Shown: positions 41,543-54,759 of the stretch, one piece after another
Position numbering within the stretch: position 1 is the first letter of the stretch
How the letters are laid out: each line of letters starts with the position of its first letter
Assembly (NCBI GenBank): GCA_034509925.1
Contig: CM067533.1
Location: forward strand, 4,993,035 to 5,057,034
Length of the DNA: 64,000 nucleotides
Direction of reading: 5' to 3'
Source of the DNA: Hirudinaria manillensis
Lineage: Eukaryota; Annelida; Clitellata; Hirudinida; Hirudinidae
Translations under genes and position numbers: made by a program
Notes under the pieces: model-generated
Database searches by the model: none
What the model saw: only the letters and a program-made list of their open reading frames with translations
What the model was told of the DNA's origin: nothing

Positions 41543-42811
41543 ATGAAGCTGGGATCACCAAAAATATTTTTTCGATCAGTAGCTTTATTTATAATACCGA
41601 GATATCCTCTTTGCCAAGTTCTAACGTTATTACTTTTTATTGCTGAGAAAGTTCATGATGGCAGGTCACTATTGTTAGAGATATAAATTACATAAAGAAC
41701 TATTTAATTTAGTCGATTGATTTTGCCAATCCTATACTTACAAAAAAAATCAATTGCTCAGATGAAATGTGTGTTAAAAATAATGTATAGTTTTCATTTT
41801 ATAGCACTCCCCCTTTCCTTCCCAGTGCCATTTACACATACATTGCTCTGATGTTTGTATGTAGTGCTGGAATGGGAATCCATTCCCTCAAGCCATTTTT
41901 TTCTATTGTAACATCCGTCCTAATGTTCATTTCTGCTGGAGTTATGTTCTTCAACAAATCTCTTCAATATCGAAAATGGGTTAAGGTAAACGAATTCCTC
42001 GTCTATTTAATTTGTCTTGGATTTCTAATGTCAAGTGTTTCTTGACCAATAATCTAGCTTCTAATATATTTCAGGGTTTTGTTACAATAATTGAGGTTTA
42101 TAAATAACAAGCAGTAAAATACATTTCAGCACAATCCCCAATTTCTATCTTGTGACGTGATTTAGAATTGCAATTTAGCTCAAATGGTTACAGACATAAT
42201 TTGTCATGTTCTAAACCAAGCTTCTGTTGTCTCAATCCCTAAGGAAGGAATACTAGATAAACTAGCTACACTTTCATTCGACAAATACATCAATTCCATT
42301 CTCTAGGGAAATAAATAAATTTCTATAGAATGAATAATGAATATTGGTGAATTTCCAGATCCGAATCTCATGTGGGATGATAGGCGTTGCTGCAGTGTTC
42401 TTGTTCTTTGCATTCTTCAGCTTCAAGAAACCAAGACCACAACAATTGAGAAGGCTGGCAGAATTATCCATATCTGCATATACTGCAATAACGTGTTACA
42501 TACTCATCAAAAGTAACGAAGATAAGACCAGCTTCCTGCAGTCCGTTCCCTTTGGACGAACTGCATTATTCATCTTCGTGCTTCTGATGGGAACTGTTTC
42601 TTTGTGTTATTTGCTTAGCATTCATGTTTATGATTTTAACTTAGTCTTGTGCACCCTTTGTTTGTTCAAACTGTTATTAGTGGACGTTTACATAGAATAT
42701 TGGCATAAAAGAAGAGGCATTGATTATTGGAGCCAAGTTCGCATGATTACAGACAATGCAATCATTGTTCTGGGAAGTATTTTCTACTCTACATGCTTCA
42801 AAAGGACTTAA
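41543..42811 (+). CDS. TMEM101: TMEM101-like multipass membrane protein
   Basis: Three exons: 41543-41664, 41826-41985, 42359-42811; 244 aa (human 257). The N-terminal block PRYPLCQVLTLLLFIAEKV aligns with TMEM101 RCPFWGCFSQLMLYAERA. Later blocks include YRKWVK before exon 3 (family DWLKVR), KKPRPQQLRRLAELSISAY, SNEDKTSFLQSVPFGR (family SKEDRLAYLNHLPGGE) and VDVYIEYWHKRRGIDYWSQV (family IDGNVAYWHNTRRVEFWNQM). About eight hydrophobic segments are visible. The family has been reported to activate NF-kB when overexpressed; its physiological role is unknown. The start ATG follows the last in-frame break. It lies tail to tail with RNF121, 265 bp apart. Confidence 0.92.
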
Positions 42812-42902
42812 TTGAAAGTAACGATTAATTATTATTAATTAATTATTACTAATTTATTATTAATTATCAACCTATCGTACGTTTAAAAATGATTTTGTCT
42901 AT

Positions 42903-42908
42903 TTTATT
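42903..42908 (-). terminator. Candidate RNF121 polyadenylation signal
   Basis: AATAAA on the minus strand, about 170 nt beyond the RNF121 stop; a second overlapping one lies at 42909-42914. Confidence 0.45.
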
Positions 42909-42919
42909 TTTATTCAATC

Positions 42920-42925
42920 AATAAA
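42920..42925 (+). terminator. Candidate TMEM101 polyadenylation signal
   Basis: AATAAA about 110 nt after the TMEM101 stop codon, only 12 bp from the opposing RNF121 signal. Confidence 0.5.
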
Positions 42926-43075
42926 GGATTTGTTGCAATTGGTAAATGGGAGTTCAGTCGATCATTTAATAAAAAAGATATTGATAAAATTCTAGATTAT
43001 ACAACAAGACCCCCTTTCCTAACACTGAATTAACATTAACATGGCAACCTACACACCACACATGCAACAGTTCAA

Positions 43076-44840
<1,765 letters not shown>

Positions 44841-47800
44841 CCTGACAAATATTTTGAGATTCAAATGTGCATGCCAATCTAGATATTCCTCAAGCAGACG
44901 TTACAAATGTTTGCGTCAACACAGGTCGATAATTGAGGAATCGCTTTGCAACAATTCATTGAGCAAGTCTTTCTTGCTAATTCAAGTCACAGCAAATAAT
45001 TTTTACAATTGAGAGACTATTTTATAATTTGAGATCAGTACAAAATAAATAACGTGCTCTATGGTGACGGGAAGATAGTGGTATAAAACTAGCTATTGAT
45101 TTTGAGAACATTTTTTTTTACAATAGTAAAGTTATGTAATTGTTCGAAGTATTTAACTGTTTTTAATTAAATTAAATCCACGAGGTATTTATTTAAAAAT
45201 ATTATTGCATGTGTTTTATCACGCAGTCTCGTTAAATCACTCCAAATTGATTATAAGTCAAGTCAATTTACATTAACAATTCCTGTTAGAACCATATTTA
45301 AATACGAAGGCACAAATGTATGTAAAATTAAAAATGGACGAGCTTTAACGACAAGTTTTATTACAATTACAATTTGTGATTTCGTCTGTGTCGGGATGAG
45401 AAACATGAAACGCATCACTTTTGGCGATGCCAGACTCAGTAACGGCACTACAAATCCCTCTCGATGATGGTGAAGATGTGTGAGATCAAGAAAGATAGAA
45501 GGAGGGTACGTCTCTAACCAAGTTGAAGAGCAAAATGGATCAAAACTAGTGATTGACCTGGAACCCCTATGTGTTCTAGAATTCGTCACTCATAATTTCA
45601 GTCATGCTGAATATATCAATTTAGTTTTCGTATTGACATTATCTTCAGTAAGATATAAAAGTGCAAAATATTATGATTTAAGTAGGTGTGAAAGTTCCAC
45701 TTTTAGACAGGAATTTTCACCCCAGCCCCGTTTAACATTTGATTCCCGGTCCTCAGCTAAATTTTCCATGCCCCGATCGATCTCCAACCCGCTTTAAAAC
45801 CATTCCCAAGTATACCTGCGCTAATTTCTTGAGACCATTTATGAATATACCTGGAATAATTCTACATTACGTCCCACTTATTTCCTAATGTCCAATGAGT
45901 TGAACTTTAATTACATTTAACAACTAATTCGCAATTGATGCACGAATTAATGCAGCAAGTTGTCAATTTAATGTCGACTTGCACTTCACAAAATAGAAAA
46001 TTGTTATAAAAAAATAGAACTGAACATCTCTAAAACACTAAATCTATGACAGTTAGTCATTGTAAAAGCAGATAAATTTCCAGGCAGCCAAGGATATCAA
46101 ACAATATTGCGACGGAGCGTTAAATTTACGACCCTATTTTCTTTTCATTTTCTTGATGAAACTTTAGAACTGCGACTGTTGCCGACCGAAAATGGTTTTA
46201 AATGATTGTCAAAGAATTAAAATCAGATTAAAATTAAGTTAAATCTCAATTAGCAATTTGTAGGAAGCAGGGAATCATTCCTTGATGGACATAGAGACGT
46301 TCAAACGGGTTTATTAAGTTGGAAGATGCATGAACAAAATTAACTCGAAATAATTTTAACACTATTATTTATTTATTTATTTATTTTCAATTATATATTA
46401 TAAACATTAAATATATTTTCTGAAATTTTAAATTTCTGTTTTTCCGAAATGGAAAAAAAATTCAAACAGAATGAATGGCAGTGCATCTCATCAGGAAAAT
46501 GGTTCAATTTTGCAATGTTTGATCACCAAATGTAGGCAAATAGTTTCCATAATTCACTGGCATTTTGCCTGCCTCCTGGCTGCAGAAAGATTGGTTTGAA
46601 ATCGTGAAGTGTTTATGAATGTCTTTTCTAAGCCCTCGTGACGAATACTGTCTTACGTTGAGGATTTCACTGGCTATCCGGGGAGCAATCATTTCTGCGG
46701 GAACTTATTTGATCATTTTTTATTGCCAATTTTAGTGCTAATTGAGAAAACAATTTAAAAATAAATAGGACGCAAACAATTTACTCATTTATTCATTAAC
46801 TAATCATCAAGTAATTAAATTTAATACGTATTTTTATATTTTGTCGTATTAAGATAAAGTTTCATATTTCAAATGAGTTTTGGAATTATTTTCTTTCATT
46901 CCGCTGAAACAAATCTCTCAATTGTATTGCTATTAAACAAATAACAAATAACTAATTATTATTAATTGCATTAATGCATTAAATAAAATACATGATAAAA
47001 TTACATTTTAAGAATTCCTCCATCACGTTGCTTAGTTTCATAAAAGAAAAGATGAAGGCATATGAATCTGCTTCTGAATATATGTTGGAGTTTAAAATAA
47101 GTGAGAAAAAAAGGTTAATTTTGTAAATATTATGGAAAATATCGATTATTAAAAGGGAATTGTTTACTGCCGCGTTGTCTGAAGAACTGAAATCGCTCGT
47201 AAATGTTGAAATTCGTGGCAATTAAAACGCTGCACGAACTTGACGTGGCTCTCGCGGTGTTATTTTTCAGAAGATTTTTGTGGAATTCTCGACCCGAGTG
47301 TCTTGATAACGATGACGAAAGGGTGGACCTTTCCGGGAGTCGGAGATGGTTCCTTCAATTACGTAATTGAATTAGAGCTTCTCATTTTAATTTCTCCGAG
47401 CCCTTCACATCACCACCGCAAGGTACGAGTTTCCTGCAAAAGTAAGCAAAAGTTCCGAAAGATCAGAACGGAAGAAATATTTTAAAAGTTCATCTAGATA
47501 TTAAAATCTGGAATTTATCATTTTTAATTAGAAACGCATTTGATGGGCTATGTTCTCCTTCTGTTCCTCTCATATTTCCAATGACAAATGCAGAACGTGC
47601 TTCTCATAAAAGTGCTGTCGATGACGTAATGAAAGGAGTCAGATTTATGACTTTAAATTCCTCGGCTCTGACATCTCTTGGAGTCTTTCTATTTGTAAGC
47701 TTTTTTTTAAATTAAATTAACAGCATTTCACCTCGAAAGAGCAATTTATAGCCGAGCGAACATTGGATTCTTTTCTACTGATAAAAATAAAAAAGAAAAA

Positions 47801-49229
47801 AAAAGAATGGGAGACAATTGAGGACAACATGTGACATTTTGTAAAGGGCGCGAGGCCGCTGTCACGTGCTCCAATGACCTACTAATCAGCCAATCAGAAC
47901 TCATCGCACCACAAAAACGACCTTAATCACCGTTTGCTCCCCGGGGTTATGTTGGCTAAATGAAGAATTGTCCTGGAAATTACAGATGGTCACGTTTCTG
48001 CAGATGGATGACGAGTGACTCGAATGAGGGGTCTGTCTGAGTTATTCCCCCCATATTTCACGCGATAGCTCGTTTTACTTGTCAACTTTCATCAGCTTCT
48101 TTCTCGACCACTCAGCGTGGCCAACATTTGTCCGCCAAAGTTCAGAGAAGACCTCCTCTATGATTCTCTTGGCATCCATCATGGCCAACTTTTCACGGAG
48201 TCATAGTCAGTGTGAACTCATCGTCGTCGTCGTCGTCATCATCGTGACTTCCATAACTGTCATCATGACCGATGAAATTTCGATTTCGAGGTGGTCGGGC
48301 AACGATGCGAGGGAGTCGATTTTCGAAACTTTGATGGAGACGAGTCAAAAGCGAATGAAATCCTCGATCCTAGGATGAAATTAATTGGCGATTGTTCGAA
48401 AGTTACCTCTGCCTTGCGGATGACAGCAAAGCAGTCACTTCCTTTGCAGGACACGCTCATCCAGCCTTTCATTAAGATGGCCATCCAAAGGAATTTTGTT
48501 GGTCTTCTGAAGAACTTTTTTTTATTCTTAAGAAGAGAAAGCGACGAAAAATCTGGCTTTAAAAGAAAATGGATTCCAGCTCGTATGAGATGGAATGGTT
48601 TTCTTTGCGCGGAATTTGTGCTTGCAACTTGTGCTTGCAAGGAGATCGCCGAAGAACGGATTTCACAGTCCGACGTTCATGCGAATGTCAAGTGAATGTC
48701 AGGCGAATGCCGCGTAAATATCACGTGAATGCCAGGCGGATGAAACATGAATGATTCCTTTCAAAACGTCTCGGCCAGAAGCACGGCCTCCATGATGGAT
48801 TCCGCGAGGTGAAACATTGAAAATTTGTTCCGATTTATTCGGAAAAGGAGTCTTTTCGGTAATTTGAGGATGAGTCATCAATCTCCTCAGAATTGAGACA
48901 AACAACTCGAAAGACCAACGAAAAAAACCGCATTTTTGTTGCTTTCGGTTTAGCAAAAAATGATTCCTTCACGAGGATATGAAATGCTTGAAGAGGAAAA
49001 TTCCAGTATTTTTTCTTTTAATTTATTTATTCATTTTTATTCTCGACAGTTTAAATCTGTAACAGGTCTCCGACTTGACGGTTCAGTTGTTTTGGCAAAA
49101 CTGTGGCAATTCAATAAGTCAGCATTTTAAATTTATTTTAAATTAATTTTAAATTATCTTGATAATTACGTTTTTTTTAACAATTCATTCTTTTAATAAT
49201 TTAATTCTTCAACAATCCTTTTATTAATA
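44841..49229. other. Gene-poor region
   Basis: No splice-bounded exon could be supported. Short ORFs (for example 45480-45797, 47240-47485, 48291-48695) lack family features. A minus-strand open stretch near 48083-48185 has a coding-like composition but no acceptor/donor context I trust. An 11-bp tandem repeat is noted separately. Confidence 0.45.
48681..48746 (+). repeat. 11-bp degenerate tandem repeat, about six units
   Basis: Successive units GCGAATGTCAA, GTGAATGTCAG, GCGAATGCCGC, GTAAATATCAC, GTGAATGCCAG and GCGGATGAAAC follow one 11-bp period. Confidence 0.75.
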
Positions 49230-49511
49230 ACTAGGCACTTGATCGTTTCTGTTTCATGTCGGTAAACCTAAATTTGAAGCTTGCACTACACGTCGCGATT
49301 CTAAAACATAAAAATGGCAAGATGGCAGGATTTTCGAAAAATGCGTATTTTTACATGATATAGTTGTGGCATATATATGAAACCTATATAAAAACACTCC
49401 TCTAATCGAGCGCTATGTTGTGTCAAAATTTCGAATCAATTGGTTAAGCAGAGAACATTTAAATGATACAAACACACATTGCATTTTTATTTATATAGAT
49501 CGATATATAGA
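49230..49511 (-). mobile_element. Second copy of the non-autonomous Helitron, inverted
   Basis: Read on the minus strand it starts TCTATATATCGATCTATATA after an A (49511) and ends GTGCCTAGT before a T (49230). It shares about 190 bp of its 5' part with 35181-35558 at roughly 85% identity by eye, including ATAAAAATGCAATGTGTGTT and GCCACAACTATATCATGTAA. The 3' third differs and is shorter, and its terminal hairpin is not obvious. Confidence 0.8.
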
Positions 49512-50614
49512 TTCAATTCTCCAACAATTCATTCTTTCAATAATTCATCTCGTCAAGTCAGGAGTTGAGCATTTCCAAAGCAGAATTGAATCTAAAATGC
49601 TTTCCTAATCTTCACGTGAAATGACACGATTTGAAATAAAATAAGGAGCTTCGTCTTGAAGAATTTTGAAGCTCATTCTCAGAAGACTTATTTCAATCTC
49701 ACGTGATGGTTTCATTTCCTGTGGGGTTTCCCCATTTAATTCAGAAGTTATGGAAGTTTCAATTTTTTATAATGAGTGATGCGTCTGCTATGACAGAACG
49801 TCAGTGAAATCAGTGGCGCGAGAAGAGCGGTCAGTGCAATGCGCGGGTCTCGAGTTTAAAAAAAAATATATTATTCCTTTTACAAAATAAATTTTTTTTG
49901 CCCGTCTTAATTGAATTTATGCGGCGACGGTAATCTCTCATAAATCCATTGGCGGGAGTCATTCTTGTTGCCCGGTGCTCGCACGTCCTGTTGCTCGGAA
50001 ATCATCGAAGCGGAACCTGCACAACTTGTTGAAGCCAACCAACCAAGAAACCCCGGCAACAATATTTCCAAAGAGCCCCGGAGTTTCTTTTTTCCTTCGT
50101 TCGCGTCTTCAGCTGGAAAAGCTTTTCCACGGAAACATTATTTTTATTTTATGGTTCTCATAATCTACGGTATTCAATTCAACGTGCCACTGTTCAATTG
50201 GAGGTCAAAGTTTACTTCATTCATCTTTCACTCGCACCTCATCCAGGGTTATAAGTTGAGTCCAGTTAGTTAAGCCATAACTTGGGTCGGGTGTAAGTTA
50301 TGTCATAAGTTTAAGGTATGAGCTAAGTTTCGAGTTAAGTAAAAAGTGAACTTCATTTTATTCCTTTATCATTGTTAACCTGATTCAAACGTACTTGAAT
50401 TGCTTAATTCCCTCTCACCAATCAAATCCTCCGATCTGATACGGACGATAATAACTTATGATGATGAGAATTAACTCGCCTGAATAATTACTCATCATTA
50501 AGCATCCCGTCATTTCTGAGTTCGATTCCCACGGTTTCCTTCGTTGCAAAATGCCCGAGGCAAATGATCCAAACGTGAATCACTTTCAAAACCGATATTT
50601 TTGCACCAACTATT

Positions 50615-50700
50615 AATAGCAGCCTATTAACAGAAGCCTATTAATAGCAACCTATCAATAGCAACCTAGTAATAACAACCTATTAATAGCAACCAGTCAC
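50615..50700 (+). repeat. Imperfect CCTATTAATAGCAA tandem repeat
   Basis: Roughly five units of CCTATTAATAGCAA-like sequence, 16-17 bp apart, with single-base variants. Confidence 0.7.
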
Positions 50701-51535
50701 GATTTGAGACAATTGAATAATTACCAACATCGAACGTAACACAAAATTCAGGTGCCTATTGTAATATTGTATTGAATGTCATTGTTATTTATTATCGCTA
50801 CATTATTATTATTATAATTATATATAATAATATAATATATATATGTATAACAAATAATACAATATAATATAAATAAATACATATAATATAATAATAACTA
50901 ATAATACATATAAATACTAATATAAATAAATAATAAACTATAAATACATAAATGAAATATAATAATAAAAATTATATTAAGAATGAATGAATATAATACT
51001 AATACTAATAATAATAAATATTATTATATTGTAATTTGTAAATTACCACCATCACTATCATCATCATCACCGCAGTCGTCTTCAATGTTGTTGATGTTAT
51101 TGGTCCACAGAATAAAATTCAAGCAGTTCATCGTCATCGTCAACAAACAATTGAAACACGTGGAAGGTATTTAATTACATCGGACAGTATTTTGATTATA
51201 TTTTATTGAATTTAATAAATATTTATAAAAAATAATATTTTAAAATATCCACGCACCTGTTGCACTGAAAATAGAGATGGACAGATTATATAATAAGAAA
51301 TAAAAATAATAAAAAATAATTTTAATAAAATATTTATAAAACAATTAACAACCAACGTTTACTTTTCCCTTCGAATGCATCCAACGGTGAAGCAGTTAAA
51401 TTCCTTAAATTCTTAAACGACTCCAATTGAAAGGAAAGTTCAGAGTTCAACTTTTGGGTCATAGTCAGGTCATCTGGGGTCAGATTTGCTCCATAACGAA
51501 TATTTATGACGTCATCGTCAATATCGAAACCAACA

Positions 51536-51600
51536 TCATCATCATCATAAATCATAATCACCATCGTCGTCGTCGTCATCATATTGGGCATCATCATCGA

Positions 51601-51633
<33 letters not shown>

Positions 51634-51660
51634 AATGGGCATCATCGTCGTCGTCATCAT
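51536..51660. repeat. (ATC/GTC)n microsatellite
   Basis: A mixed ATC and GTC triplet array. Overlapping ORFs read as His-rich or Met-rich runs and are not genes. Confidence 0.9.
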
Positions 51661-52116
51661 CTTGTTCTTACAGCCTTCTTCCGCTTGTCTCCAATTAATT
51701 CCTCCATTGTGGTTGTTTCTTTATGGTTGTTCGATATTTTTTTTCTCGGCCATATAACGTTCAATTAATATTTTCATTTAAATGTTAAATAATTTAAACA
51801 ATAAATAAATAAATAAATAAAAGATTTATTCTCAAGACTCGTATTTAATGGCAAATAAAAATTATTTCTATTAATCATCATTTAAATATGAGAACAGAAA
51901 AACAATTAAATTATTATTATTATTATTATTATGAAATAAAAGATAATTTATCAATAATAATAATAATAATAATTCATTTATAGAAACAAAAAAAATCATT
52001 TTATTCTTCCAATTTTTTCAAGAAAATTCTTGCTGAGAATCATCGAAGCAGAAGAGTCATATTGTATTCTTGTGAAGATGGAAAATGAGACGTCGGAACA
52101 TGAACATAATATCGCT

Positions 52117-52166
52117 CACACGATGACGATGATGATGATCATAGTGATGACGGTGGTGTTAATAAT

Positions 52167-52198
<32 letters not shown>

Positions 52199-52270
52199 TG
52201 ATGATGATGACGACGACGACGACGATGATGATGATGACGACGACGATGACGACGATGATGGTGGTGGTGG
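52117..52270. repeat. (GAT/GAC)n microsatellite
   Basis: About 150 bp of GATGAC-type triplets. All long ORFs here on both strands are by-products of the repeat (poly-Met/Thr, poly-Ser, poly-His). Confidence 0.9.
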
Positions 52271-52732
52271 CAGTGACATTGATAGTGGCGATGATGACTC
52301 GCACGTCGTTGATGATGATTTGGATGGCACTCTCGGGATGAAGAAGCGCTTGAATGAAAAAAGAAGAAGAAGAGAAGCACAAATCCAGGCGAGGAAGTGA
52401 GGGTCACAAGAACCTGCTTTGAAGCGGCAAATTATTGACCTCAAGTTGCACCGCTGTGTCTCTTATTTGGTCAACAACAGATCCACTCTTTTTTTTTAAT
52501 CGTCGAGAAAATTATTTCCTTTTCTTTTTTCTTTTATTTTCGTTGTGTTTTTTTTTATTTTATTTTATTTTGTTTTATTTTGTTTCTAATTGCATTAAAT
52601 GGAGAATATATATTTTTTGAAAAATGTAAAGGAAAAAAAACTGGAAGGAAAGCCATCCTTTGATGTGAGGTGCTCATCGATTTTCAGGAAACAATGTTGC
52701 TGTAAATCTTCCTGCTTGAAAATCGTTTGCAC

Positions 52733-52865
52733 CGGCGATGATGACGACGACGATGATGGTGACGATGATAACGATGGCGGTGATGATTATGCTGATGACG
52801 ATAATGACGTAGACGAGGATGATGGTGATGATGGCAATGAAAGCGACGAGGAGGAGGAGGAGGAT
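52733..52865. repeat. Interrupted (GAT/GAC/GAG)n array
   Basis: The plus-strand ORF is almost purely Asp/Glu (about 40 acidic residues); with no conserved flank I read it as repeat, not gene. A shorter GAT run follows at 52945-52973. Confidence 0.85.
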
Positions 52866-53484
52866 GCTGAGGATGCACGCTCGACGTGTTGAGGGATATT
52901 CAACAATCAAATTACTTTCGGATTACTAGCGGTTTCAAGTCTGTTGATGATGACGATGATGATGATGATGATGGTAATATCGGAATATGGTTGCTGAAAG
53001 ACGAGAAACAAAACAAAGCAACAACTGTGTGCACTCATGCGAGACGACGAGACGAGCATTTTACTCTGCGAGCATAAAACTATGGACTCGGAAGGACTTG
53101 TTCACGACAAATAACAAGGAATATTAAGGAGTAACAAAGGAATAACGAGGAATAACAAGAAATAACATCAGCTAATGTTCTGACCCTTCACTCGAGTCAA
53201 TGGGGTCACAGGTCATTTGTGACTGATTTCCTTCTTTATTTTCTTCAGTTGTTTATTGGATCCACACCAGCACTGGACTGCAAGGAATGTTCAAAAGTTA
53301 ATCGATAAAATTTCACACAATTTCCCGGCCTTTCGGAATCGGAATGCGATGCCAACCTCATTTCTATGACGCGTTACGCATCGTTGATCAGAAAGTTTCC
53401 GCCAGCAGATATCACATTTCGTGCCTCGTTTGTGGTCAATGCAACAACATGGAGATGTCAACAGGTTTATTGGGAATTTTAACA

Positions 53485-53534
53485 GGATGGACGGACGGGT
53501 GGATGGATGGACGGACGGACGGACGGACGGACGG

Positions 53535-53570
<36 letters not shown>

Positions 53571-53605
53571 ATGGATGGACGGACGAATGGATGGATGGAG
53601 AGTTA
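53485..53605 (+). repeat. (GGAC/GGAT)n tetranucleotide array
   Basis: An uninterrupted GGAY run of more than 100 bp, with AT-rich or ordinary flanks. Confidence 0.95.
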
Positions 53606-54194
53606 GATAGATGAACGGACAGATGTATGGACGGATAAAAGTCTTGTAGCGGTGAGTGGATGTTGAGCATTCATCCCAGTTAGGTTCATGAGAAGAGAGA
53701 ATTGACGACAGAGATGCTCCCTGAATGCGAATGTCCGTACGGCAGTGGATGCGTTTAAGCGCACAAGTCCTTGGAAGGAGGATATAATTGTGATGTAATG
53801 GCCAACAAATGGCACCAAGAGAAGACCACTTTGTCGTAAACAAGCGCTAATGTCCCCGGCGTTCGAAGACATCAATTGCCACGATTCCCGTTCTTCTCCT
53901 CTTCGTCCTCAGTCGTCGTCGTCGTCGAAGTGCTCTGCGCTTCAAGTCCCAGCTTCGGACGACACGTGGCTTCTTGTAAGGATGCAATTTAAAGCGGTTT
54001 CTTTTTTTTTAAATTAGAAATTCAATTAAATCGTGATGTAAATGAATAATTTCAGATTTTCAGTTTTGTATAGTCATAATTTTATTAATTTATTATTATT
54101 GCATTTAATAATATAATAACCAAATTATGTCTTTACTAATAACAGTAATAATAGCTATTATTATTATTATTATTATTATTCTTATTATTACAGC

Positions 54195-54248
54195 ATCTGG
54201 AACTTTTACGTATGATTGGAGCTTGAATGAATGAATGAATGAATGAAT
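54195..54248. repeat. ATT run followed by a short (GAAT)n array
   Basis: (ATT)n at about 54158-54190, then about five GAAT copies at 54226-54248. Confidence 0.7.
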
Positions 54249-54486
54249 ATTTTCATACATTCGATAACACGATGACGTTAATGAATAAAACAGGACACGT
54301 GATGGATGGAAGATGAAAATTTTAAAAAAAAGAAGTAAAAGAAATAATGGATTCTGAGGTTAATAAGTGCAGAAGCAGGTGGAATGGCAGGTAGTTGAGG
54401 GAAAAGGCAAGTTTTACAAGGAAGATGCTCCAAGCGAAGCTTCGAGACGATGATGTCCACGATGGAGGACATCGGTTGAAAATAGG

Positions 54487-54552
<66 letters not shown>

Positions 54553-54603
54553 GTTATTGTTATTTTATAATTTTATTATTATTATTGTTGTTATTTTATT
54601 ATT
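54487..54603. repeat. (ATT)n array adjoining the 3' end of the R2-like element
   Basis: More than 20 ATT triplets with a few GTT/TTTTATT interruptions. It touches the element's 3' terminus at about 54610. Confidence 0.9.
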
Positions 54604-54759
54604 TTTCAAAACTTTTATTCAGCCCGGATTACGTCCGTAAAACCATCACGCAAACAGTGAACCTCATCGCTAATTTTAGAGTCCTCAGACGGGCCCGGGA
54701 AAACCCATGGACTGTTAACAGTAGCCTAAATATAATATTATAAATTAGATAAAGTACAA

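Larger units (their letters stand above)
49512..52090. other. Gene-poor region with AT-rich simple sequence
   Basis: This holds an imperfect 14-17 bp repeat (50615-50700), an AT-rich TAATATA tract (about 50800-51010) and an (ATC)n array (51536-51660). No gene is supported. Confidence 0.5.

Noticed and set aside
48083..48185. Minus-strand ORF starting MMDAKRIIEEVFSELW
   Set aside because: Only about 37 codons; looks coding-like, but no splice partners or family were found, so it is not annotated as a gene.
50490..50540. GAGTTCGATTCCCAC, resembling a tRNA B box
   Set aside because: No A box or tRNA stems at the right spacing; likely chance.
52030..52444. Several ORFs of 80-103 codons on both strands rich in Met/Thr, Ser, His or Val/Ile
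   Set aside because: All are translations of one (GAT/GAC)n array in different frames; no conserved flank or splice context.
52599..52892. Asp/Glu-rich ORF that could pass for an acidic nuclear protein
   Set aside because: The acidic part is purely the GAT/GAC/GAG repeat, and the remaining 45 residues match nothing and lack splice support.
53436..53843. Minus-strand 135-codon ORF with HPSIHPS repeats
   Set aside because: Same artefact over the GGAY array; the non-repeat end has no family similarity.
54395..54640. Poly-Leu ORF over the ATT array
   Set aside because: Translation of TTA repeats; not a gene.
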